NCBI RefSeq assembly: GCF_012720115.1
Contig: NZ_VNWN01000006.1
Location: forward strand, 248,001 to 312,000
Length of the DNA: 64,000 nt
From: Sneathiella chinensis
GTDB taxonomy: Bacteria; Pseudomonadota; Alphaproteobacteria; Sneathiellales; Sneathiellaceae
Direction: 5' to 3'
Shown here piece after piece: positions 44,734-52,129 of the stretch. Made by a program: the position numbers and the translations under genes. The notes under the pieces were generated by a model. The model was not told where the DNA came from and ran no database searches. It saw only the letters and a list, made by a program, of their open reading frames with translations. Position 1 is the stretch's first letter, and each line of letters starts with the position of its first letter.

Positions 44734-45663
44734 TCAGTCTTCCGTGCCTTCTGAGTCGTCCTCGCTTCCAGAAGTGATAAACTTGGGATTTGTAAGCTGG
44801 CAGTCCTCGAACTGCGGATCTCGAAGGGTTCTGGAATTGTATCTGCAGCGACGCATGTCGCATTTTTGAAACTCGGCATCATCCATACGCTTTACCTTCA
44901 GCATATCGGCCTCCTGCAGGTTGCAGGTGTTAAAATAGGGTCCTATCACGTCAAAATCCTTCATTTCAGAGCTGGATAGATCGCACTCTTTGAACTCAGG
45001 TTCTGCGCCCCATATTATGGAAAGTTTGGCGCCCTTAAAATTGACTCTTCGGAAAGAGGTCCCTTCGATTTCGATGTCGTGCAAGTGGATCCGTTCCATA
45101 TTTATCCCGGTTAACTCTGCATTGGTAAGGTCAACGTCGTTCAGGAAACCGCTTGGCAGAAAGCCCCCTAAAACCTGTATTCGTACGTCGTCGAGAATGA
45201 GTGATGTCAACGGCTCAGTTTCTATGCTGTTTGTGAATCTGCTGTCACTGAGTTTCGCTGAAATCATGGAAGTATCTTCAATTTTTATATTATCAAAAGT
45301 GACCCCTCTCATTGTGCTTTCATCGAAATTGGATCCGGTAATCAGGCTGTTCATCAAAGTGGCGTTTTCCAGATTGCTTCTGTAGAAGGTACAGTTCCTG
45401 ATTTCGCAATTTCGAAAATGAGTATTTTGCAGGGAAGCCTCACCAAGCTGGACGTTCTCAAGGTGGGTTCCATGCAGTATGGCGCCTGTCAAGTTGGCGC
45501 CCGTCAGGTTGGCGCCGACCATTCGCATGTCACTCAAGTCCGCATTTTCCAGATTGGCGTGACGCAGAAGGATCCCCTTTTCAAGGGCGTTCTGGAGGGT
45601 TCGTGAGATATCGGTGTTGTCGTCCTCGAAAAGGATAGTCCCGGACTGGTCGCGAATGATCAT
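44734..45663 (-). CDS. Pentapeptide-repeat protein 1, A/B chimera
   Basis: 309 residues, mostly A(D/N)LXX-type pentapeptides expected to fold as a right-handed quadrilateral beta-helix. The first ~25 residues (MIIRDQSGTILFEDDN) and the upstream leader match the A-type genes 3 and 5. From QNALEKGILLRHANLENADLSDMRM onward it matches the B-type genes 2 and 4, down to the acidic SEDDSEGTED end. It lacks about 100 central residues relative to B. It is the last gene of the array in transcription order and stands alone behind its own leader. Function unknown. Confidence 0.88.
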   Translation of the reverse strand: MIIRDQSGTILFEDDNTDISRTLQNALEKGILLRHANLENADLSDMRMVGANLTGANLTGAILHGTHLENVQLGEASLQNTHFRNCEIRNCTFYRSNLENATLMNSLITGSNFDESTMRGVTFDNIKIEDTSMISAKLSDSRFTNSIETEPLTSLILDDVRIQVLGGFLPSGFLNDVDLTNAELTGINMERIHLHDIEIEGTSFRRVNFKGAKLSIIWGAEPEFKECDLSSSEMKDFDVIGPYFNTCNLQEADMLKVKRMDDAEFQKCDMRRCRYNSRTLRDPQFEDCQLTNPKFITSGSEDDSEGTED

Positions 45664-45804
45664 GGAGGTAATCTTCCCAAGTAAAGCCTAAATAGAAATG
45701 ACTGTTTAAATTGGGTTTTGTGATTTTAAGGGCGTTAGATTTACGATTATTTTGAAAGTTTAAAGAGAGCGGATTCGCGTTTAATGGCGCGGTACTATGA
45801 AACG
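45664..45804 (-). repeat. Array leader repeat, copy 1
   Basis: Near-identical to 48241-48380 and partly to 50974-51060. Shared tracts include AAGTAAAGCCTAAATAGAAA, TGACTGTTTAA and TTTTGTGATTTTAAGGGCG on the plus strand. It is placed directly upstream of an A-type start each time, so it is likely a duplicated promoter and leader. Confidence 0.75.
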
Positions 45805-45842
45805 AAAAGCAGCGAGATGGGTGCAGTCTCGCTGCTTTTTTT
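45805..45842. terminator. Terminator after pentapeptide gene 2
   Basis: Arms AAAAGCAGCGAGA / TCTCGCTGCTTTT, thirteen-base perfect stem, with T runs on both strands. Lies 26 bases past the minus-strand stop. Confidence 0.85.
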
Positions 45843-45867
45843 ATGGATAGGGTCGTTTGGCCCGGCA

Positions 45868-47136
45868 CTAGTCTTCCGTGCCTTCCTCGCTCTCAGTATT
45901 CATGATCTCGGTATCTGTATACTCGCAGTTTCTGAATTCCGGAGAGTCGAAGTTTCCAACATCAAATCTGGCGCCGCGCATGTCACAGTTCTGGAACAGG
46001 GTGTCGTCCATACTCACCCGATCCAGCATGTTTGCCTCGCGAAGGTTGCCGTTGACGAACTCAGCCTCAATCAAGTGCACGTCCTTCATTTCACAATCAG
46101 AAAGATCACATTCGTTGAAGAAGGTGTCTTCGCCTCTTACGTTTGAAAGCACGGCTTCTTTTAAAATGACCCGCTGGAGGAGGGCTTTGTCGAGTGTGAG
46201 CCGGTCCACCTGGACCCGTTCCATATTTGTCCTGTTTACCCTTGCATGGGTAAGGTTGACGTTGTTCAGGATGGCACTTGGCATAAAGCCTGTCAAAATC
46301 CCGTTTCGTACGTCGTCAGACATGGCAGCGGCCAAAGGCTCGCTTTCCACACTATTTGTGAAATTGCAGTAAATGATGCCCGCAGATATCATGTGGGTGT
46401 TCTCAATCTTTACATTATGAAAAGTTACGCGCTTCATGTAGCTGTCGTTGAATGACGAGTGGTCAATCAGACTGTTCATAAAAGTCGCGTTTTCCAGATT
46501 GCTTTCGGTAAGCCAGGAGTTCAAGATTTCGCAATTGCGAAAGTCGGCACCTTTCATGTTGGCATTGTCGAAATTGGCAAAGATCAGCTGGCAATGGTGG
46601 AATTTTGCAGCCTCCAGATTTGCCTTTGAAAATTTACTGTCCCTGATGACAGCGCCATGGAACTTGGCATTTGTTAAGACGGCTTGGGAGAAGTCCGACC
46701 GTTCCATATGTATAGTTTGCAAGGAAGCGCCATCAAGGTGGGCGTGCCTGAAGATACTTTGACTTACTGTGGCGTTATCCAGATTGCTCCGCAATAGCTC
46801 GGCTTTTGTAAAATTTGCATGTGTAAGGGCGGCTTTTTTGAGGGTTGCGCCTTCAAGATGGGCGTTCTCAAGATTGGCTGCATGCAGATTGGCATTGTCC
46901 AAATTGGCGTTTGTCAGGTTGGCGCGTGCCAACCGGGTTCTGCTCAGGTCGGCGCCTGACAGGGTGGCGCCCGTCAGATTGGCACCGTACATTCGCATGT
47001 TACTCAAATCCGCATTTTCCAGATTGGCGTGAAGCAGCAGGATCCCTCTTTCAAGGGCGTTCTGGACACAATCCTTGAGGATCAAACTATTGTCCTCAAA
47101 GATCACGGAGTTATCGTTGACGTTCAATATGCGCAT
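45868..47136 (-). CDS. Pentapeptide-repeat protein 2, B-type
   Basis: 422 residues. An N-terminal B-type cap (MRILNVNDNSVIFEDNSLIL) is followed by a long run of pentapeptides such as ANLTGATLSGADLSRTRLARANLTNANL, then less regular coils, and an acidic end (NTESEEGTED). It has the same length as gene 4 and is clearly paralogous to it. It is probably the second gene of a two-gene unit with gene 3 (54-base gap). No enzyme domain, signal peptide or membrane segment. Related repeat proteins can mimic DNA or act as scaffolds, but no specific role is supported. Confidence 0.92.
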   Translation of the reverse strand: MRILNVNDNSVIFEDNSLILKDCVQNALERGILLLHANLENADLSNMRMYGANLTGATLSGADLSRTRLARANLTNANLDNANLHAANLENAHLEGATLKKAALTHANFTKAELLRSNLDNATVSQSIFRHAHLDGASLQTIHMERSDFSQAVLTNAKFHGAVIRDSKFSKANLEAAKFHHCQLIFANFDNANMKGADFRNCEILNSWLTESNLENATFMNSLIDHSSFNDSYMKRVTFHNVKIENTHMISAGIIYCNFTNSVESEPLAAAMSDDVRNGILTGFMPSAILNNVNLTHARVNRTNMERVQVDRLTLDKALLQRVILKEAVLSNVRGEDTFFNECDLSDCEMKDVHLIEAEFVNGNLREANMLDRVSMDDTLFQNCDMRGARFDVGNFDSPEFRNCEYTDTEIMNTESEEGTED

Positions 47137-47190
47137 GGTGGTCTCTTTTGGGGGCTGAAAACCGTGAGGCGTTGCTGGAGTGGAGAGGTT

Positions 47191-48240
47191 CTAGGGAATG
47201 AGGCTGTAGTTCTGGTTCAGAACCTGATTTCTGAAAGCGTTTATGGTTTTATCGGACGCGCCAGTTGTTTTTACCTCTGCCTGATCAGCGTTTGCCCCGT
47301 CGAAATCGACAGCCTGACACGTGCTGAGATCCAGTTTTGCGTGTGAAAGGTTGGCGCCGGACATGTCCACATTATTAAGTTTTTCAGCCTCGTTAAAATT
47401 CGATTCTGAAAGGTCGGCGTTCTTAAAGCTGGTCTGTGTGAGGTCTGAATGTTGGAAGATACTTTTCTTGAGGTTGGCGTCAGTGAATTGTGTTTGGAAA
47501 AGGGTCGAGGCGCGAAACAGAGCTCCATTCACATTGTAGTCGTTTACAATCCGGTTCAGCAGGCGTTCGCCGCCAGCGACTTTAAAGAAATCGTTGGGCA
47601 GCTCACTGTCAAGGTCTTGATCATAAAAGACCGCATCTTCAAATTGTCCGCTGTCAAGTTTGCATTGAATAAACCATGCGCGCGCAAAATTGGCGTTGTT
47701 GGCCATTGTTTGATAAAAGCTCACATTCTCGAAACAACAGCATTTCAGGCTCGCCTCCATTAAATTTGTCCATTCCAGGATGCAAGACGACAGGGTGGCC
47801 TGATCAAAGTTTATTCTTCTCATAAAGCCCTCCGTATAGTCAGTATCCGAGATGGTCGCTTCCTGAAAGGTAGCGCCTTCCAAGTTTGCCTGATTCAGTA
47901 AGCATTTATGGATAACAGACTGATGGAAAATTGATTGTCTCAGTTCTGTGCGCTTGAGGTTGGAGTTGTTGAGCTTGGCACCTGTGAAATTGATTCCGGT
48001 CAGAAATGCATGCTTCAGATTGACGGATTGAAGATTGGCATGAGACAGGTTGGCATATGCGAGGTCGATCCCTCGCAGATTAAGATGACTCTTTTGCGGA
48101 TCGTCATTGTGGATATGGACCCCTTCGAGATTTGCATAGGCCAGAGAAGCTCCTTGATCGCGGGCGTTCTGGATGGTTTGTGAGATATTGGCATTGTCGT
48201 CCTTGAATAGGATCGTGCCGGACTGGTCGCGAATGATCAT
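47191..48240 (-). CDS. Pentapeptide-repeat protein 3, A-type
   Basis: 349 residues. An A-type cap (MIIRDQSGTILFKDDNANI) is followed by pentapeptide coils (IDLAYANLSHANLQSVNLKHAFL), a non-repeat insertion with LPNDFFKVAGGERLLNRIVNDYNVNGALF, more repeats, and a distinct tail (ASDKTINAFRNQVLNQNYSLIP) shared with gene 5. It is preceded by leader copy 2 and followed by gene 2. Confidence 0.92.
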   Translation of the reverse strand: MIIRDQSGTILFKDDNANISQTIQNARDQGASLAYANLEGVHIHNDDPQKSHLNLRGIDLAYANLSHANLQSVNLKHAFLTGINFTGAKLNNSNLKRTELRQSIFHQSVIHKCLLNQANLEGATFQEATISDTDYTEGFMRRINFDQATLSSCILEWTNLMEASLKCCCFENVSFYQTMANNANFARAWFIQCKLDSGQFEDAVFYDQDLDSELPNDFFKVAGGERLLNRIVNDYNVNGALFRASTLFQTQFTDANLKKSIFQHSDLTQTSFKNADLSESNFNEAEKLNNVDMSGANLSHAKLDLSTCQAVDFDGANADQAEVKTTGASDKTINAFRNQVLNQNYSLIP

Positions 48241-48380
48241 GGAGGTAATCTTTCCAAGTAAAGCCTAAATAGAAATGACTGTTTAACTTGGGATTTGTGA
48301 TTTTAAGGGCGTGCGATTTATAGTTATTTTGAAATTTTAAAGGGAGCAGGTTCGCGTTTGCCGGGGCGCCATTGGGAAAC
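48241..48380 (-). repeat. Array leader repeat, copy 2
   Basis: Matches copy 1 over almost its whole length with few substitutions, including the TTTAAGGGCG tract and the GCGTTT before the terminator hairpin of the preceding unit. Confidence 0.75.
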
Positions 48381-48381
48381 G

Positions 48382-48418
48382 AGAAGCAGCGAGATTGGAG
48401 CGATCTCGCTGCTTTTTT
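48382..48418. terminator. Terminator-like hairpin after pentapeptide gene 4
   Basis: AAGCAGCGAGAT / ATCTCGCTGCTT, twelve-base perfect stem. The T run is strong on the plus strand and weak on the minus strand. Homologous in sequence and place to the hairpin at 45805. Confidence 0.75.
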
Positions 48419-48443
48419 AGGGATGGGACAGTTTTGCCCGCCA

Positions 48444-49712
48444 CTAGTCTGCTGTGCTTTCCTCGCTCTCTGTATCGATGATTTCGGCATCTGTAAGGTC
48501 GCAGTCTTTGAAATTCGCTGAGGCGAAGTTTTTCGCATTAAAGAGGGTGCCGTGCATGTCACAGTTCTGGAACAAGGTTTTGGTCAAATTCACCTCTTCC
48601 AGCATGTTTGCTTTTTGAATGGTGCACTTGACGAACTCTGCCTGTCTAAAGTCACTGTCCTTCATTTCAGAACCGGAAAAATCGCATTCGTTGAAATCAG
48701 CAACCCTGCCCTCTACGTCTGAAAATAGGGCGCCCTTTAAATTGACCCTTAGCAGATTGGCGGTGTTTAGATTGGTTTTGTTGAACCGGACCCGTTCCAT
48801 ATTCGTGTCGTACAATTTTGTTGAGGTAAATTTGACATTGTCCAGAACGCCGCTTGGCGGAGCGCTTTCTAAAATCCCGTTCGGTACGTCATTCGGAAGG
48901 GGATATGGTATTGGGCCGCTTCCCAAGCTGCTGGTGAATTCGCAGTTAGCTATGTCAGATAACATTACTTGAGTATCTTTGATCTGGATATTGTGAAAAG
49001 TTATCTTCTTCAATCTGCTGTCATTGAAAATCGAACCGGTAATAAGACTGTCAGAAAAAGTAACGTTCGCCATGTTACTTCTGCCATAACGACATTCTAT
49101 GATTTCGCAACAGTAAAAGTAGGTACCTTGTATGGTGGCTTTCTTGAAATTGGATTTTATGATTTGGCAATGGTGAAACTCGGTAGACACCAGAGTTACC
49201 TTTGGGAGTTCACAGCAATCAATGACGGCGTAATCAAGGTGGGCTTGTGACAAGTCGGCGCCCCTGAAATCCGCACTTATAATGCATGTGTTTTTCATGG
49301 AGGCTTCATCAAGGTGGGCTTGTGTGAAGGAACAATTGACCAAATTGGCGTTATCCAGGTTGCAATGCCTTAGGTTGGCCTTATTGAAAAACGCATTTTC
49401 AGCATCGGCACCCCCGAGGGTCGCGCGTTCAAGATGGGCATCGTCGAGATTGAGGTGATGCAGTATGGCATTGTCCAGATTGGCGCCTGTCAGGTTAGCC
49501 CCTGCCAAATTGGCTGCGCTCAGGTTGGCGCCTGACAGGTTGGCGCCTGTCAGGTCGACGTTCAGCATTTGCATGCGGCTCAGGTCTGCATTTTGTAAAT
49601 TGGCGTGGTGCAGAAGGACCCCTTCAATTATGGCCTTCTGGATACAGTGTTTGAGGTCGGGGCTGGCATCCTCAAAGATTACGGAGTTGTCGTTGACGTT
49701 CAATATTTGCAT
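48444..49712 (-). CDS. Pentapeptide-repeat protein 4, B-type
   Basis: 422 residues, the same length as gene 2. A B-type cap (MQILNVNDNSVIFEDASPDL) is followed by regular coils (ANLSGANLSAANLAGANLTGANLDNA), irregular later coils and an acidic tail (DTESEESTAD). Aligned by eye with gene 2 it diverges through the middle but keeps the caps and the CDM/NCDMHG segment near the end. Second gene of the unit with gene 5 (58-base gap similar to that between genes 3 and 2). Confidence 0.92.
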   Translation of the reverse strand: MQILNVNDNSVIFEDASPDLKHCIQKAIIEGVLLHHANLQNADLSRMQMLNVDLTGANLSGANLSAANLAGANLTGANLDNAILHHLNLDDAHLERATLGGADAENAFFNKANLRHCNLDNANLVNCSFTQAHLDEASMKNTCIISADFRGADLSQAHLDYAVIDCCELPKVTLVSTEFHHCQIIKSNFKKATIQGTYFYCCEIIECRYGRSNMANVTFSDSLITGSIFNDSRLKKITFHNIQIKDTQVMLSDIANCEFTSSLGSGPIPYPLPNDVPNGILESAPPSGVLDNVKFTSTKLYDTNMERVRFNKTNLNTANLLRVNLKGALFSDVEGRVADFNECDFSGSEMKDSDFRQAEFVKCTIQKANMLEEVNLTKTLFQNCDMHGTLFNAKNFASANFKDCDLTDAEIIDTESEESTAD

Positions 49713-49770
49713 GGTGCTCTCTTTTATGGGCTGAAAAAAAACTTGAGGCGTTGCGGGGGATGGAGAGGTT

Positions 49771-50973
49771 CTAGGGAATGAGAATGTAGTTCTGGTTCAG
49801 AACCTGATTTCTGAAAGCATTGATGGTTCTATCGGACGCGCCAGCTGTTTTTACCTCTGCCTGATCAGCGTTTGCCTCGTCGAAATTGACAGCCCGACAC
49901 GCGCTGAGATCCAGTTTTGCATGTGAGAGGTTGGCGCCGGACATGAAGGTCCGCTCGATAGATTTAACTCTTCTCAAATTTGTCCCTTGCAGTTGAGCCT
50001 GAAAAAAATCTACAAATTTCAGGTCGCAGTTCTTGATCGTGATGCCGTTCATTTGTGCATTCACGCAGCAAACGTAAAACCAATCCGGTTCGTCACGAGA
50101 GGTCAGGGTGGTTGTCTGTGCCTCATCTTCCATCGGGAAAGTTTTTTCAAATTGTGCGCCGGTCAGGTCTGCGTTCGTGAACTTGGTGTGATGAAGTTTG
50201 GCGTTGATAAAGGTGCTTTTTCCAAGCCGTGCGTTGTCCAACCGTGTTCGGGTGAAGTCGGTGTCAGAAAACAGCGAGCCGTTCACATTGAAGGCGTTTA
50301 CCGTCTGGTTCAGAAGGGGCTCGCCCCCGAGGGCGGCGAAGAAACCTTGGGGAAGGTCGTGGTCGGGATTGTCATCATTGAAGATTGACCCCTGCAATTT
50401 TGCGCTATCCAGATGGCAATGATTGAACCAACTGCGGGCAAAGTTAGCTGCCCTTGCTTCCAGATTGCAAAGGCTGACCATTTCTAGATGACATTGCTTC
50501 AGGCTTGCGCCGTTCATAGTGGTTTGGTCGAAGATGCAGGATTTCAGTGTTGCCCCATCCATGTTGATCCGCGGCATCCTGGCGTCGACAGCTTGGCATT
50601 CTGTCAAGGTTGCATCCTGACAGTGAGCATTTTCCATGAACGCCCCCTGTAACGCACAACCATGGATTGTTGCGCTTCTGAAGGTGGAGTGGTTCATGAA
50701 GGCGCGGCCAAGATTGCAATTCGTTAGCGTCGCGTCGTCGAAACGGACCTGCTCCATTTCTGCGTATCTGAGGCTGACAGTGTGCAGGGAAGCATGGGAA
50801 AGGTTGGCGTGGTTGAGGTCGAGCCCGTCCAGATCCGCGTTTTTCAACTGGACCCCTGCGAGATTAGCATGGGCCAGGGAAACCCCCTGATTGCGGGCGT
50901 TTTGGAGGGTTTGGGAAAGATTGGTATTGTCGTCTTCGAAAAGGGTATTTCCGGCCGTGTCGCGAATGATCAT
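49771..50973 (-). CDS. Pentapeptide-repeat protein 5, A-type
   Basis: 400 residues from ATG 50973 (MIIRDTAGNTLFEDDN); the frame runs to 51000 but the paralogues start here. It holds A-type coils, the insertion LPQGFFAALGGEPLLNQTVNAFNVNGSLF, and the shared tail ASDRTINAFRNQVLNQNYILIP. Relative to gene 3 it has about 50 extra residues, including DEPDWFYVCCVNAQMNG. It is the first gene of the array in transcription order, with a leader related to copies 1 and 2. Confidence 0.92.
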   Translation of the reverse strand: MIIRDTAGNTLFEDDNTNLSQTLQNARNQGVSLAHANLAGVQLKNADLDGLDLNHANLSHASLHTVSLRYAEMEQVRFDDATLTNCNLGRAFMNHSTFRSATIHGCALQGAFMENAHCQDATLTECQAVDARMPRINMDGATLKSCIFDQTTMNGASLKQCHLEMVSLCNLEARAANFARSWFNHCHLDSAKLQGSIFNDDNPDHDLPQGFFAALGGEPLLNQTVNAFNVNGSLFSDTDFTRTRLDNARLGKSTFINAKLHHTKFTNADLTGAQFEKTFPMEDEAQTTTLTSRDEPDWFYVCCVNAQMNGITIKNCDLKFVDFFQAQLQGTNLRRVKSIERTFMSGANLSHAKLDLSACRAVNFDEANADQAEVKTAGASDRTINAFRNQVLNQNYILIP

Positions 50974-51060
50974 GGAGGTGTTCTTCCAAGTAAAATGCAA
51001 ATAAAAATGACTGTTTTACTTGGGGTTTGTGATTTCGAGAGCGCGGGTTATATAAATATT
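50974..51060 (-). repeat. Array leader repeat, copy 3 (diverged)
   Basis: Keeps CATGGAGGT, CCAAGTAAA, AATGACTGTTTTACTTGGGG and TTTGTGATTT blocks of the other two leaders but is otherwise diverged. This suggests it is the older copy or under less recent exchange. Confidence 0.6.
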
Positions 51061-51113
51061 TTGTAAATTTCCAGCGGTCGGGTTAGTGTTTTCTAAAAAA
51101 GGGGAGGGAAATA

Positions 51114-52070
51114 ATGAACAAACAAGCCATCCGATCCAGAAACCTGTTAGCAGCCCCGACGCGGATTGAACCGGCATTTGATGATGCGGCGGGAATTCAC
51201 GCCCTTGTGGCCAAGGGCAGCCCCTATAAAACCCTGTCGGCGGTTCACCGAAACCCTGAAATGACATCCGGCGGGTGGTTTCGGAACTTTTGGGCGCTTG
51301 GCGGCAAAGTGGTGTTTGAAGGGGCCGAGCCGTATTTTTACAATTCCCGATTTATCGCTGCGGCGAAACAGTCCTTTCAGGCGGAAATTATTCGCCCTGT
51401 GGCCATGATGACCAATTTTAATCTTCCCGCACCAGAGGCCCCGGCCCATCTGGACCTGCCATTCTTTCGCGGTATCCAGAACCGGGAGGTCCCAAGCTGG
51501 ATGCTGGCGCCCATGGGCTATTCCAATCTGTTCCATGAATGGGCCATTCCGGTGGCGTCCGCCATTACGTGGTTTTATGAGGGAGAGGGAGGCGAGTTTG
51601 AATACTGGCCGAACGGTCTGGATGGTCCCTCGCTGACGGAGCGGCCCCCCTATACGAACCGGAGTGTGCTGGCCGACAATGAATATATGTACCACCGGGT
51701 TGGGGCAATCGGCGCCCGAGAGGAGCAGAAACGCTTTGAGGGGCTGGATTATCATGCAACCCTGAACCTGACCGCTTCCAATATGTGGGAAGTGCGGGAA
51801 GGGGAGCAGGTGGTGGAGCAATATGCCTATGGGCAGGTTCGGCTGTCTATCCTTTGGAAGGCCTATTGTTTCAGGAGCCAGCAGGAAGCTGACAGCTATG
51901 ACGATCATTCCCATGACCTGACGGCGGATATGGTAGTGGATATTTTCTGTCAGGATTTGACGCGGCGGGGGATTGCCCATCAGGCCCCAACAGACCTTGT
52001 CGGGGACAAGGCGTGGCACGAGGTGATTACAAGCACCTACAGCGCCCCGCAAGGGGCCGCAGCCTACTGA
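51114..52070 (+). CDS. Conserved hypothetical protein, 318 residues
   Basis: Cytoplasmic-looking protein with no signal peptide. A GGGGAGGG ribosome site precedes the ATG. Segments with dense aromatic and His residues stand out: WFRNFWALGG, NLFHEWAIPVASAITWFYEGEGGEFEYWP, DNEYMYHRVGAIG and SYDDHSHDL. They hint at an enzyme with a metal or substrate pocket, and a 2-oxoglutarate-oxygenase-like fold is one possibility, but the expected HxD...H pattern is not clear. It is divergent from the pentapeptide array and shares no evident operon. Family not recognised. Confidence 0.75.
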   Translation: MNKQAIRSRNLLAAPTRIEPAFDDAAGIHALVAKGSPYKTLSAVHRNPEMTSGGWFRNFWALGGKVVFEGAEPYFYNSRFIAAAKQSFQAEIIRPVAMMTNFNLPAPEAPAHLDLPFFRGIQNREVPSWMLAPMGYSNLFHEWAIPVASAITWFYEGEGGEFEYWPNGLDGPSLTERPPYTNRSVLADNEYMYHRVGAIGAREEQKRFEGLDYHATLNLTASNMWEVREGEQVVEQYAYGQVRLSILWKAYCFRSQQEADSYDDHSHDLTADMVVDIFCQDLTRRGIAHQAPTDLVGDKAWHEVITSTYSAPQGAAAY

Positions 52071-52129
52071 GGCGGAGTTGGAGGCGGTGACGGGCCGGGG
52101 GCAGCCGTACCCGGGACGAAGCGATCAGG

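Noticed and set aside
44734-50973. Possible CRISPR or simple tandem DNA repeat array
   Set aside because: The repetition is at the protein level (degenerate 15-base pentapeptide codons); there are no identical repeats separated by unique spacers.
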